Shown: positions 7,938-17,282 of the stretch, piece after piece
How positions within the stretch are numbered: the stretch's first letter is position 1
How the letters are laid out: each line of letters opens with the position of its first letter
Assembly: GCA_012031145.1 (NCBI GenBank)
Contig: JAAUUH010000010.1
Span: 1 to 48,759, forward strand
Reading direction: 5' to 3'
Origin: Oscillatoriales cyanobacterium SM2_2_1
Lineage (GTDB): Bacteria > Cyanobacteriota > Cyanobacteriia > Pseudanabaenales > Pseudanabaenaceae
Length of the DNA: 48,759 bases
Position numbers and translations under genes: made by a program
Notes under the pieces: generated by a model
What the model was told of the DNA's origin: nothing
The model's input: only the letters and a program-made list of their open reading frames with translations
The model's database searches: none

Positions 7938-9008
7938 ATGGTAGCGACCCAACCCAATTCATCCTTCGCCACGCCTAGTGTCAACGGCACCGGTCGGCGG
8001 GAAACCATTTTAACGCCCCGTTTTTACACCACCAATTTTGATGCCATGGCCACGATGGATATTGCCGCCCATCAGGCAGATTATGAAGCCATGTTGCAGG
8101 AATTCAAGGCTGACTACAATCGCAAACACTTTGTTCGAGACCAAGAGTTTCGCCAATCGTGGGATCACCTTGACCCGGAAACCCAAGAGTCCTTCCGTGT
8201 GTTTTTGGAAGGTTCCTGCACCTCGGAGTTCTCTGGATTTTTGTTGTATAAGGAAATTGCAGTGCGGCTGAAGGATCGCAACCCCCTGGTATCAGAAATA
8301 TTCTCGCTCATGAGTCGAGATGAGGCTCGCCATGCGGGCTTCCTGAATAAGGCCATGCCCGACTTTCACCTGCAATTAGACCTATCTACCCTCTCGAAGA
8401 CGAAAAAGCATGTCTACTTCGAGCCGAAGTTTATTTTCTATGCCACCTACCTTTCGGAGAAAATTGGCTACTGGCGTTACATTAAGATTCACCAGCACCT
8501 AGCGGCCCACCCCGAGCACCGCATCTATCCGCTCTTTAAGTTTTTTGAAAGCTGGTGTCAAGACGAGAATCGCCATGGCGATTTTTGTAACCTCTTGTTG
8601 CGATCGCAGCCCCAAAACATCCAAGGCTGGCAAGCCAATTTCTGGAGTCGTTTTTTCCTCCTGTCGGTATTTGCCACCATGTACCTCAATGACATCTGCA
8701 TTCGCTCATCCTTCTACGAGGCGATCGGCATGGATACGCGCCAGTACGTAGAGGAGGTGCTCAAGGAAACCAACCGCGAGTCAGCAAAAGCCTTTCCGGT
8801 GGTGTTGAATTTGGATCACCCCGAATTCTGGGAGCGGTTACGGCGTTGTGAACAGCCCATGACAAGGATTGCCCAACTGCAACAGTCCGATATCCCCCAA
8901 TGGCGTAAGGTGCTCCAAAAACTGCCGTCCCAAATGGCGATCGCCGGTCACTTCCTGCGGCTTTTCTTGATGAAGCCCGTACCCGCACCAAAAGGTAGCG
9001 CCCATTAA
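7938..9008 (+). CDS. acsF: Mg-protoporphyrin IX monomethyl ester oxidative cyclase, aerobic
   Basis: This di-iron enzyme forms the isocyclic E ring of chlorophyll using molecular oxygen, converting Mg-protoporphyrin IX monomethyl ester to divinyl protochlorophyllide. The 356-residue length and sequence fit the cyanobacterial AcsF/ChlA family. Near the N-terminus is TPRFYTTNFDAM. The carboxylate and histidine di-iron ligands fall in GSCTSEFSGFLLYKE, in SRDEARHAGF (an ExxH pair), and in CQDENRHGDF (a second ExxH pair). A terminator-like hairpin follows at 9014-9054. It sits 55 bases behind the unknown gene cluster on the same strand, so co-transcription is possible. Confidence 0.97.
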   Translation: MVATQPNSSFATPSVNGTGRRETILTPRFYTTNFDAMATMDIAAHQADYEAMLQEFKADYNRKHFVRDQEFRQSWDHLDPETQESFRVFLEGSCTSEFSGFLLYKEIAVRLKDRNPLVSEIFSLMSRDEARHAGFLNKAMPDFHLQLDLSTLSKTKKHVYFEPKFIFYATYLSEKIGYWRYIKIHQHLAAHPEHRIYPLFKFFESWCQDENRHGDFCNLLLRSQPQNIQGWQANFWSRFFLLSVFATMYLNDICIRSSFYEAIGMDTRQYVEEVLKETNRESAKAFPVVLNLDHPEFWERLRRCEQPMTRIAQLQQSDIPQWRKVLQKLPSQMAIAGHFLRLFLMKPVPAPKGSAH

Positions 9009-9013
9009 AACCC

Positions 9014-9054
9014 AGCCCCCATCCCCAGAATAAAATTCCTAGGATGGGGGGGCT
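9014..9054. terminator. Probable bidirectional terminator between acsF and the peptidoglycan-binding protein gene
   Basis: AGCCCCCATCC at 9014-9024 pairs with GGATGGGGGGGCT at 9042-9054 around a 17-base AT-rich loop. Short T-rich tracts follow on both strands (TTT after 9054; TTTTAAT on the minus strand past 9014). It lies between convergent genes and could serve both. Confidence 0.6.
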
Positions 9055-9122
9055 TTACTCTCCGGAAGAACAAAGCAAGGTTTTAGACTTGATTTTTTTC
9101 CCTGGGGCTTAGCTAGTAAACT

Positions 9123-9977
9123 TTAACCACTAGCCGCAACATTGAAGGTATCAGCTTCAAGGGCCCCTAGGGTCTGGCTGCCCGCTATGCCATCTTGCTC
9201 AAGTTCATAGAATGCCTGGGCTCGCAGGATCGCCCCCTCGGTTTCTGGGCCAAAGATGCCATCAATAGCACTGCGATAAAATCCCCGAGAGGCCAAAAGC
9301 TCTTGTAGCTCTGCAACATCGGAGCCTTGGGTACTGACACTGGTATTAGCGCTAGTGTCGGTAGTATCAACGTTATGATCGCTATTCAACGCTTGGAGTG
9401 TCAGGGAACCAACGATTCCATCCTGATCCAGTCCATAAGATGCCTGGGCTCTGAGAATGGCAGCTTGGGTCAAAGCGCCAGCAATTCCATCAATCTCCCC
9501 TTCGTAGAAGCCCCTATCCTTCAGCAGGCTCTGGAGGGTGCTAACTTCAATGGCTGAATCGACGATTAACTTTGCCGATGGGTCTTCTGAAGGTTCATCG
9601 CTGCCCGGGGCCCGATAGTCATCGGACTGCAGGGCTGCTAGGGTTTTCGCCCCAACCACACCATCCTGCTCTAGCCCATAGAAGGACTGGGCTTGAAGAA
9701 TCGCTGCGGTAGTCGCCTCGCCTTTAATCCCATCCACCGCGCCGGGGTCAAAGCCACGGCTGGACAGCAGTTCCTGGAGGATAGCAATCTCGGGTACATC
9801 CTGAGCATGGGCGAGGGGGGCAACTACAGGCAGCGTCAGGGTCGCACAGAGCAGAACGGTGGAAGCTTGTTGGAATGTAGGCAAGGCGATCACCAAGGTA
9901 ATTGGCACATCAACATCTGCGCCGTGCTCTACCTGTTCACGGATTTGGGCGCTGTGGAGAAAGGTGATGAATTCCAT
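9123..9977 (-). CDS. Secreted protein with three peptidoglycan-binding (PG_binding_1) repeats
   Basis: Three repeats of about 60 residues each have the PG_binding_1 pattern: an LQELL-like helix, then SRGF or DRGF, a DGI(x)G turn, then AILRAQ-like and YGLEQDG(I/V)VG(x)TL segments. They start near residues 64, 145 and 218. The N-terminus has a short leader (MEFITFLHSAQ), then a hydrophobic stretch ending VAPLAHA, a plausible signal peptidase site after about residue 58. Such repeats usually anchor proteins to the cell wall. No catalytic domain is present, so a structural or anchoring role is inferred. Linkers between repeats are rich in Ser, Thr and Asp. The exact start is uncertain; 9977 gives a leader resembling that of cyanobacterial relatives. 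Confidence 0.85.
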   Translation of the reverse strand: MEFITFLHSAQIREQVEHGADVDVPITLVIALPTFQQASTVLLCATLTLPVVAPLAHAQDVPEIAILQELLSSRGFDPGAVDGIKGEATTAAILQAQSFYGLEQDGVVGAKTLAALQSDDYRAPGSDEPSEDPSAKLIVDSAIEVSTLQSLLKDRGFYEGEIDGIAGALTQAAILRAQASYGLDQDGIVGSLTLQALNSDHNVDTTDTSANTSVSTQGSDVAELQELLASRGFYRSAIDGIFGPETEGAILRAQAFYELEQDGIAGSQTLGALEADTFNVAASG

Positions 9978-10188
9978 GGGGCTGGTCTCAAAGTTTCACC
10001 CTGTATTTTATGGTTTTTTCAGGTCGATTCATTAACTTTGCCGCAAACACCCCGCCCTCCCACATTCTGTAATCAAGCTAAGCTCCTCTGAACCTGCCGC
10101 TGTTTCCCGAAATAATTAGGGTGCGTTCACTTGTCTGCGGGGCAATTCGTTGACGCAAACTTCCGCATGTGCTCTCTATCAAGACGCT

Positions 10189-12027
10189 ATGGCCGATCTC
10201 AGGGTGGTGCTCAAAAAATATTTTGGCTATGACGAATTTCGTTCCGGTCAAGAGCAGGTGATCAATGCAATTTTGCAAAAACGGGATGTGTTGGCAATCA
10301 TGCCCACAGGGGGGGGCAAGTCCCTGTGCTATCAGTTGCCGGCCCTAGTCCAGCCCGGACTAACTTTGGTGGTGTCGCCGTTGATTGCCCTGATGCAAGA
10401 CCAAGTCGCAGCCCTGCTTAATACGGGCATTACTGCCACATTCCTCAACAGCACCCTGACCACTTCCGAGCGAGGCGATCGCATTGACGGACTTTTGGGC
10501 GGGCAGTTCAAACTACTTTACATGGCTCCCGAAACCCTGTTCTCGGACTTGATTACCTCCTTGCTTGGTCGGCTGCACACCAACTTAGGTATAGACGCGA
10601 TCGCCATTGATGAAGCCCATTGTGTCTCAGAGTGGGGGCATGACTTTCGGGCAGAATACTGTCAGTTATCCCACCTGCGCGATCGCTTTCCCCAAGTACC
10701 GATGGTGGCGCTGACAGCCACAGCGACCGAGCGGGTGCGCGCCGATATCATGGCCCAGCTAGGGTTGCGCCAACCCTTGGTTCATCTTTCCAGTTTTGAT
10801 CGCCCCAATCTTTACTACGAAGTTCGCACCGATCGCTCCTTCGAGCACTTAGTTCAGCAGGTTCGTAATAGCAAGGGGTCGGGAATCATTTACGGACTGA
10901 CCCGCAAGCAGGTGGACGCCATCGCCGAAAAACTAACTACCAACAACCTCTCTGCTCTGCCCTACCACGGGGGTTTAGCGGATGGGGTGCGGCGGGAACA
11001 TCAAGAGCGTTGGCTTCGGGATGATGTCCAGGTCATGGTGGCGACCATTGCCTTTGGCATGGGGATTAACAAGCCCGATGTGCGCTTTGTGATTCACTAT
11101 GAACTCGCCAAAAACATCGAAGGATACTATCAGGAATCGGGTCGGGCCGGTCGGGATGGGGATCCAGCTCACTGCACACTGTATTTTGCGCTCAATGATG
11201 TAGAAACAATCAAGTATTTCATCAAACAAAAAACAGATCCCCAGACTGGCGAACCCCTCGAATTACAACAGCGCATTGCCCTGCAGCAACTGAATCAAAT
11301 CATTGATTACGCTGAGGGTAGTGAATGCCGCCGAGCCACGCTCCTGCGCTATTTCAATCAGGAGCATGGCGGTAACTGCGGTCAGTGCGATCGCTGCTGT
11401 TTCCCCCTAATTGTCAAGGATTGGACAGTTCCAGCGCAGAAGTTTTTATCTTGCGTTGCCCGAACCCAAGAAAGATTTGGCATCCATTACATCATTCAGA
11501 TTTTGCGGGGCAGCAGGCAAGAACGGATTCGCCTGTTGGGCCATGATCGCCTCTCTGTCTATGGCATTGGTCAGGATCTGCCACCCACAACTTGGCGGAA
11601 TTTAGGGCGATCGCTGCTGCACAAAGGCTATGTTTCTTGTAGTGATGATGGCTACGGCATCCTGAGATTGAATGCCCTCAGTTGGCAGATCATGAAAAAA
11701 GAACTTCCAGTTATGATCGGCATTCCCGAACCTGCCCCGCGATCGCCCCGTTCACGCACCTCGGGCCCACCCCTAGGGGAACCAGCAGATATTACCCTTT
11801 TTGAGCAGTTGCGGGCGCTACGCAAAAAGCTGGCCGATCAGCAAAAAATTCCACCCTATATGATTTTTGCCGACAGAACCCTCTTGGCATTGTCTCGCAC
11901 CCAACCCCAAACCCTTGATGACTTTGCCAAAATTCCTGGAGTCGGGGAACGGAAGTTAGCACTCTATGGCACATCTTTCATTGAAGTGATTGCCGCTTTT
12001 CAGGGGCTCAAGACTAGGAAGTACTGA
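10189..12027 (+). CDS. recQ: ATP-dependent DNA helicase RecQ
   Basis: RecQ is a 3'-5' helicase acting in recombinational repair and at stalled forks. The superfamily 2 motifs are clear: FRSGQEQVI (motif 0), MPTGGGKSLCYQ (Walker A), DEAHCVSEWGHDFR (motif II with the RecQ aromatic loop), ALTATATERV (motif III), and ESGRAGRDGDPA (motif VI). A zinc-binding region (CRRATLLRYF to CGQCDRCC) and an RQC region follow. A C-terminal HRDC domain occupies about the last 70 residues (IFADRTLLALSRTQP, IPGVGERKLALYG). The frame extends back to a TTG at 10150, but the ATG at 10189 gives the canonical start MADLRVVLKKYFGY and 612 residues. Confidence 0.96.
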   Translation: MADLRVVLKKYFGYDEFRSGQEQVINAILQKRDVLAIMPTGGGKSLCYQLPALVQPGLTLVVSPLIALMQDQVAALLNTGITATFLNSTLTTSERGDRIDGLLGGQFKLLYMAPETLFSDLITSLLGRLHTNLGIDAIAIDEAHCVSEWGHDFRAEYCQLSHLRDRFPQVPMVALTATATERVRADIMAQLGLRQPLVHLSSFDRPNLYYEVRTDRSFEHLVQQVRNSKGSGIIYGLTRKQVDAIAEKLTTNNLSALPYHGGLADGVRREHQERWLRDDVQVMVATIAFGMGINKPDVRFVIHYELAKNIEGYYQESGRAGRDGDPAHCTLYFALNDVETIKYFIKQKTDPQTGEPLELQQRIALQQLNQIIDYAEGSECRRATLLRYFNQEHGGNCGQCDRCCFPLIVKDWTVPAQKFLSCVARTQERFGIHYIIQILRGSRQERIRLLGHDRLSVYGIGQDLPPTTWRNLGRSLLHKGYVSCSDDGYGILRLNALSWQIMKKELPVMIGIPEPAPRSPRSRTSGPPLGEPADITLFEQLRALRKKLADQQKIPPYMIFADRTLLALSRTQPQTLDDFAKIPGVGERKLALYGTSFIEVIAAFQGLKTRKY

Positions 12028-12378
12028 ATGCAGCGTTTGTTGAGGGCACTTCGAATCATTAAAGTTTAATTGCGAATCACTACGGCATAACGGTTGAATT
12101 GAGCGGCTGACCTAAATCTTGGCTCAATACTAAAATGTAGTCAATTTATAGTCAATTTAATTGAGAACGAAACAATTATGGTTGTCTTGAGAACTATTAC
12201 TCCCCTCTCCCATGAAGGGCAAGGGGCTGGGGTGAGATTGTCTCAAATAAATCTGAAATAGCTATATCACTTTTCAGTCCGCTCCAATGTTTTGTTATCT
12301 TCTCTCTTTGTATTGATCAAATTTTCGGTGAATAAGCTTAAACCACTCAAAAAGTAGCACAGTCAAATCAAGCTAAGC
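12028..12378. other. Intergenic region after recQ, containing a dispersed repeat
   Basis: No gene is visible. Composition turns AT-rich at once after recQ. The stretch holds a short direct repeat (TAGTCAATTTA twice around 12130-12160) and the C-rich repeat annotated at 12202-12236. No clear terminator for recQ was found. Confidence 0.5.
12202..12236. repeat. Dispersed C/G-rich palindromic repeat, copy 1
   Basis: CCCCTCTCCC, a short spacer, then AGGGCAAGGGG and CTGGGGTGAG form an imperfect inverted repeat. It matches the element at 47683-47720 almost base for base in its right half. It resembles the short C-rich repeats scattered through many cyanobacterial genomes. Confidence 0.6.
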
Positions 12379-13107
12379 TCAATCTTCCTCTCTCCATCTA
12401 GCATAAAAAATTTCATTTCCCATCATAAAAATCATTAGAGCAACAATTGACTTTTCCGCATGTTGATAATCCATGTCAACCTTGATCTTCCATCTCTGAT
12501 CAGAACCAATTAGCTGTCCTGACACCCGTTCATTGTTAAAGGACAGTCTGCTATCCTTGCCAAGGTGAAGGCAATCTTTGAAAATTAAAAAATTGCTCCG
12601 ATGATTCTCAACTGGAAAAGTGTGACGATTGAGAAAACCAAATAAACTCCCTTTGCGCGATCCCACCACCACTTCGATCCTGTTTCCTTCAATAGTGCCG
12701 TCAACAAACCAATGAGGAGTCTCCGATACTTTCTGATGTAGCCACTGAAAATATTGGGTATGACCTTGAATTTGACCATTTTGGGAAGTCAGATTAATAT
12801 CTCCATAGCCAGTGACAGGCTTATTGACTAATGACCTTCCCACTGTCTTAGACCATAGTTTCAACAGAGCTTCTGGTACAGTGCCTTTGTTTAAATTTAC
12901 CTCTATCCCCCCACTCGACAGGGTGAGACCATTGCCATTGTCCTTAATTATATTGGTTTGACTGAAACGTCCCCTGAACTGAAGTCCGCCAGATCTTACT
13001 TCAACTGCATAGGGTAGTTGCACTGGCTGCTTATTCCATGTGTTGGCTTTGAGGTTCTCCATACAAAGAACCCCAGAAGCACATTGTATGCCTTGTAGAT
13101 CTCTCAT
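12379..13107 (-). CDS. Hypothetical protein (242 aa), AT-rich orphan
   Basis: I recognise no domain. The ATG at 13107 has a GGGGA purine stretch about eight bases upstream, which supports expression. There is no signal peptide. The protein is rich in Asn, Gly and Lys with alternating beta-like patterns (GGLQFRGRFSQTN, GIEVNLNKGTVPEALLKLW, GNRIEVVVGSRKGSLFGFL). A hydrophobic patch near the C-terminus (SIVALMIFMMGNEIFYARW) could be a membrane-associating helix. Base composition is clearly more AT-rich than the neighbours, and the gene lies inside the longest HIP1-free stretch of the window, which suggests acquisition by transfer. A real gene is likely but not certain. Confidence 0.6.
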   Translation of the reverse strand: MRDLQGIQCASGVLCMENLKANTWNKQPVQLPYAVEVRSGGLQFRGRFSQTNIIKDNGNGLTLSSGGIEVNLNKGTVPEALLKLWSKTVGRSLVNKPVTGYGDINLTSQNGQIQGHTQYFQWLHQKVSETPHWFVDGTIEGNRIEVVVGSRKGSLFGFLNRHTFPVENHRSNFLIFKDCLHLGKDSRLSFNNERVSGQLIGSDQRWKIKVDMDYQHAEKSIVALMIFMMGNEIFYARWREED

Positions 13108-13706
13108 TGCTAATCCCCTTGATCACTAACCTGATATTTTCTAAGCTCCTGCTGCGGCATTTCTGCTGGTAGGGCAGTTTTCTGGGAAGATAATACGTGC
13201 TTCAACAGCTAGATGAAAGATAAATCTTTGTTGAATAACTTTATGCATCTCACTGCTAAAAATATCCCAACCAGCATAAACCGTCAACACTCTGCATAAT
13301 CATCTATACAAGGTTTTTATCCGCCCGAGTGAGCATTAACACTTCTACCTATAGACCTAAAAAGCTCCAAGGGCAGATCCATGCTGTCCTGCGGGTTAAA
13401 CATTATTCCTACCAAATTGAGAAGTCTTCTGTGGATTCGTGGCTTTATCCTGTTTTACCATGAGCGACACTCCAAGGAGATGGGTGGGGAAGAGATTAAT
13501 GCTTTTTCGCTTTATAGTAATTCTAATTTAGAATGAGACCGTAAAAGACCAGCATTGACTTTCGAGTTCAGACAGAGCAAGGGTTTAAGGTTGAAAAGCT
13601 GTATCAAACTCAAGTAAAAAGACCATATACCTTGTTATTTACTAATTGGGCGTCATGGTGAAGTGAGGCGGCTTGACACACGGATTTATGGTATCAACAG
13701 TAAATT
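13108..13706. other. AT-rich gene-free region (about 600 bases)
   Basis: No open frame with coding character, RNA gene or strong hairpin was found on either strand. A TTGACA at about 13673 could be a -35 for the relic toxin gene downstream. The region belongs to the HIP1-free stretch and is probably decayed or foreign DNA. Confidence 0.4.
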
Positions 13707-13976
13707 ATGCGCATCGAGTTTGATCCGCCCAAAGACGCAATCAACCAGACCAAACACGATGTTTCCTTGTCGCTAACGGAAGAACTGGATTGGCATGCGG
13801 CGCTGGTATGGGTGGACAACCGTTTTGAGTACGGCGAGTTGCGAATGATTGCGCTCGTACCGATGACGGAGACTCTGTACTAAGTTGCCTTTGTAGAGCG
13901 AGGCGAAGCACGAAGGATCATCAGTTTGCGTCGAGCCAACCGTAAAGAGGTCAAGCACTATGTCGAAAGTTTCTAA
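13707..13976 (+). pseudogene. BrnT-family toxin relic with an in-frame stop
   Basis: Reading from the ATG at 13707 gives MRIEFDPPKDAINQTKHDVS, the KxxxNxxKHxVS start of BrnT ribonuclease toxins (DUF497). After about 58 residues, TAA at 13881-13883 interrupts the frame. Reading through it, the same frame continues VAFVERGEARRIISLRRANRKE to the stop at 13974-13976, matching the family's C-terminal RIISxRxAxxxE signature. The stop therefore sits in the middle of an otherwise intact gene. The order and 17-base overlap with the antitoxin gene are as in functional brnTA operons. A sequence error is possible, but the partner is also broken. Confidence 0.78.
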
Positions 13977-14264
13977 GCCCCCAACCATTAAAATGCCCAG
14001 TGCTACTGAGGATTGGTCATTGCAAAGGCAGCCAAGGCTGATCCCGATGCACAGCCGTTGACGGTCAAGCAGCTCAAGGCAATGGTTCCGCTGCGAACGT
14101 TGCGTGGACGGCCGAAATCCAAGAAACCCAAGCAACTGGTGTCGGTTCGCTATAGCCAAGAGGTTCTTGCCTACCTCAGGTCAACTGGTGAGGGCTGGCA
14201 AGCACGAATGGATGGAGTGCCGAAAGAGCACGTTACGAAGCAGGCTCGTCGCACTCAAAAGTAA
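13960..14264 (+). pseudogene. BrnA-family antitoxin relic, frameshifted
   Basis: The ATG at 13960 lies inside the end of the toxin frame and starts MSKVSKPPTIKMPSATED. The frame is then lost and ends at an early TGA. The rest of the antitoxin is in another frame from about 14010: AKAADPDAQ-like sequence, then LVSVRYSQEVLAYLRSTGEGWQARMD, the typical BrnA C-terminal ribbon-helix-helix segment. Comparing frames, one base is missing near 14010-14020. BrnA normally neutralises BrnT and represses the operon. With both partners damaged the locus looks dead. Confidence 0.75.
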
Positions 14265-14632
14265 CGCCCAGCCCTTCTATTGAGGACATGCCAACTGGCT
14301 GCGCAGGTCCATCACCCACCATCTCAAGCGCCATACCAAAGGGACATCTTTATTCTGAATTCAATAGTTCAACATGGGCATCCAGCAGTTGGTGACGTCC
14401 GCTAATGTCAAAGTGTATTCGAACTACAGAACTGCCTGGAAGCATCACTCGCTAAACGCTCGATGGTGTCAGTTTTTTTGGTGTGGAGGGCTAACGGCAC
14501 TGAGTAAGGTGAATATTGGTTTGAGTTGCCTGCTCTGAGAGGTGATTCCTCAGAAACAAACTGACTGAGCACCGACTGACACAGTCTGGGATGCGGTTAT
14601 AACAAGCATCAAGAACAGAAGCCGCACAGGTA
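14265..14632. other. Gene-free region behind the toxin-antitoxin relic
   Basis: About 370 bases without a credible gene. A short minus-strand open frame (14491-14679) overlaps the end of the outer-membrane protein gene and has no family resemblance, so I leave it out. No terminator with a T tract was found on the minus strand. Confidence 0.4.
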
Positions 14633-17245
14633 CTAAAACCGCAGATTGCCACGTAGCCGCAAATCGAGGGTACTGCCAAAACCCACCTGCCCTTCGATCG
14701 CCACGGCGGATTGGGGCACCTGATAGCGAGCTGTCAGCCCATAGAGAGCACTAAAGGTGCGGGTATCAACTCCGACATTAATCTCCCGGAAGTTGCGATA
14801 AAACACCCCCGCGCCCCAATTCGGGGAGAGTTGCTGCAGGGCTTCAAGGGTGAAAGCCGTGTTTTGGTCAAATTCCAAACTACTTCGCAGCCGCAGCCCA
14901 GCACCTAAATCCAAGGTTCCCTGAAAAAAAGGCACCATTCGCATACGCTCCCCTTCGCTGGCCAGCAACAGCCCTGGCGACAGGGAAAAGCTCAGGTCGG
15001 GCACCTGCCGGGAAAAGGTATAGGACAGGTTCAGAAACGAGGCATTATTGATGTTGGTGCCAGTAGTCAGAAAAGCCCGCACCACCGGCGACTGAATCGT
15101 CACACTGGTGACCTGCCCGGCTTCATTGCGCTCTAGCTCGGTGCTACTTAGGGCGGCGAAGGCGCTCAGGTAGGCTCCAAAGCTTGGTTCATTCAACCCA
15201 TCGGTGTTCTCAGCCACATTGCCGGCACTGCGGGGCGCAACGTTGAGCCACAGCCCCGAGGAGAGGGAGTAGTTGAGTTGCCCGCTCGTGCCACTTGCGA
15301 CCATCTCAACGGCGGGTACCAGAATATTGCCTAAAAAGCTGGTGATTTTGCCCTCCTGGCGATCTGTGCGGGAAAGTTCAATGCGATCGCTGGCAAACTC
15401 CTGACGGTCAATGCCAATGGGAAGGGTCACGAGGTCGGCATTACTATTGAAACGCTGCACAAACTGCTGGCCATCCGGGGCAGTGATCACTACTTCCGAG
15501 GCGATCGCCTCATTGAGGGGTAGAGCGGTGAGGGGGCGGGGGAATTGGGCACCAATAAAAGTCAGGGGTCCAAATCGCTGATCTGAGAGGCGCAGGAAGG
15601 TCACAATGGTGTCCCCCTGTTCGATGGGGCCAAGTTCAAAACCGAGGAATTGCACTACCCGACGGTGGAGTCCGGTGCGGATCTGCCAAAAGCTGGAGCG
15701 GGTGGGGCTGGCTTCGCCATCAAGGGTGAGGCTGCCAGAAATTTGCTCAAGGGAACTGGAAAGATTGCTGTAAAAAAGTCCGATATTGAGACGCTCGTTA
15801 ATTTGCCGCCGCTCTTGGCTATTGGCAGCGGTTTGCAGGGGGACAAATTGTTCTTGGCGATCGCGCCGCGCTTTAGCGTCATCGACCTGGGCTTGGAGGG
15901 TGTCGGGATCAACGGTCAGAAAAATGCCGCCTAAGGCCAGTCCAAGGGTCTGGTTGATGGTTTGACCCAGGTTAATTTGCCCACCGCTGAGGGAAAAGCT
16001 AACCGAAACCCCAGGGTTGCTGAAGCGATCGCCCAGGGTGGCCCGCAGTTCCTGGGGATCATATTGAATTATGGTCTGACGGTGGGGACGGCTGTAGTAG
16101 GCCCGGTACCAGCGATCATCCCCGGTTGCAGTGACCGTGTTGGTGGTTTCTGGGGTGCGAAAGCCAAAATCAGTCCAAAACAAAGAATTGAAATAGTAAA
16201 ACAGTTTTTCCCCACGCCCCAAAAAGGGATTGGTCAGGGCTTGTAGCAGGTCAAAGTTGTCGAAACGCATAGGTTGCAGAATCTTAATCCCCGCCAAGGA
16301 GGAAAACCCGCCCAAATCCGATGCCGTTGCGCTGCTAATGTCGAGATTGATCGCCGCGAGGGACTCCGGTGGGATCACCGAGCCTACGCGCAAAACCTCG
16401 CCATTTTCTAAAAAAGGCAGGATCAACGGCTGTAAATTCACCGTAGGAAAGCCTTGAACCACCTGGGGAGTGTTATCCGGCTGGAGGTTGCCGAAGTTAG
16501 ACCCACCACCCGTGGGGCTATTGGTGCTGCCGACACCAATGCTGATATCACTAGATAGCACCGTCACGTTCGGCCGGGTTACATCGGTGCCGGTGTCGAG
16601 GGTAATCAGGGGAGCGGGCAGTCCCTCTGGGTTAGCGGTGATCGCCACAGCAGCAAAGACAGAAAAGGAGCCGGCACTGCTACCCCGGGTAATCTGGGTC
16701 AAAACCTCCGGAAGGGTGATAACGTTTTGCAGTCCCGCAAGGGCGCGGGTGAATGTAAGGGTCGAAATCGAAGCAAAGTCTTGCCCCCGTCCTTGATGGA
16801 TCAGCCCCCCTTGATTGCCAAGGGTTTCGATAACCACTCGATTTTCTGGCAGCAACCAATAGAACTGATCGCTTGCGGGAAAGGAGCCATAGGTAAGCTT
16901 GAGTAGGAATGGATTGCTATCCGATAGCCGCAGTTCCGTATCGATATAGTTTTCGGCTTGGGACGGATTAAAGCTATTGGCGGGGAAGGTCAGGCGATCG
17001 GTGGGATTAGTCAGCCAGGGATAGCGCACCGCTGTATTGGTCAGGGCATTGACGATCACTTGAGCGAGGTCATCCACCACTTGGGGCGGTGGATCAGGTT
17101 CTGGGGACGTTACCGGCGGAGTTTGCTCCAGGATCTGCTCTGGTGTGCGGGTGGGGTCGAGGGGAATTACCGGGCTCTGGGTCTGGGCAATTACCGGCAC
17201 TGCCAGCACCATACAAGCTACTAGCCCCGCCCCCCATCTGATCAC
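14633..17245 (-). CDS. Large predicted outer-membrane protein, conserved hypothetical (870 aa)
   Basis: The GTG at 17245 is chosen because AGGAG (plus-strand 17253-17257) sits seven bases ahead; the longer open frame to 17308 reads across this site. It begins MIRWGAGLVACMVLAVPVIAQ, a clear signal peptide cut after about residue 21, followed by a proline-rich linker (TSPEPDPPPQ). The rest is dominated by alternating beta-strand patterns, Gly/Ser/Thr/Asn-rich turns and few Lys residues. The chain ends LDLRLRGNLRF with a C-terminal Phe, the hallmark of beta-barrel outer-membrane proteins recognised by BAM. The last 300 residues read most like a barrel. The function is unknown. The small secreted protein gene lies 37 bases upstream on the same strand. 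Confidence 0.75.
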   Translation of the reverse strand: MIRWGAGLVACMVLAVPVIAQTQSPVIPLDPTRTPEQILEQTPPVTSPEPDPPPQVVDDLAQVIVNALTNTAVRYPWLTNPTDRLTFPANSFNPSQAENYIDTELRLSDSNPFLLKLTYGSFPASDQFYWLLPENRVVIETLGNQGGLIHQGRGQDFASISTLTFTRALAGLQNVITLPEVLTQITRGSSAGSFSVFAAVAITANPEGLPAPLITLDTGTDVTRPNVTVLSSDISIGVGSTNSPTGGGSNFGNLQPDNTPQVVQGFPTVNLQPLILPFLENGEVLRVGSVIPPESLAAINLDISSATASDLGGFSSLAGIKILQPMRFDNFDLLQALTNPFLGRGEKLFYYFNSLFWTDFGFRTPETTNTVTATGDDRWYRAYYSRPHRQTIIQYDPQELRATLGDRFSNPGVSVSFSLSGGQINLGQTINQTLGLALGGIFLTVDPDTLQAQVDDAKARRDRQEQFVPLQTAANSQERRQINERLNIGLFYSNLSSSLEQISGSLTLDGEASPTRSSFWQIRTGLHRRVVQFLGFELGPIEQGDTIVTFLRLSDQRFGPLTFIGAQFPRPLTALPLNEAIASEVVITAPDGQQFVQRFNSNADLVTLPIGIDRQEFASDRIELSRTDRQEGKITSFLGNILVPAVEMVASGTSGQLNYSLSSGLWLNVAPRSAGNVAENTDGLNEPSFGAYLSAFAALSSTELERNEAGQVTSVTIQSPVVRAFLTTGTNINNASFLNLSYTFSRQVPDLSFSLSPGLLLASEGERMRMVPFFQGTLDLGAGLRLRSSLEFDQNTAFTLEALQQLSPNWGAGVFYRNFREINVGVDTRTFSALYGLTARYQVPQSAVAIEGQVGFGSTLDLRLRGNLRF

Positions 17246-17282
17246 GTTGTCTCTCCTGCCCCACCCAGTGCCAGCCGGCCCC

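Noticed and set aside
14491-14679. 62-codon minus-strand frame at the end of the outer-membrane protein gene
   Set aside because: It overlaps the real gene end, is Cys/Ser-rich and has no recognisable family or ribosome binding site.
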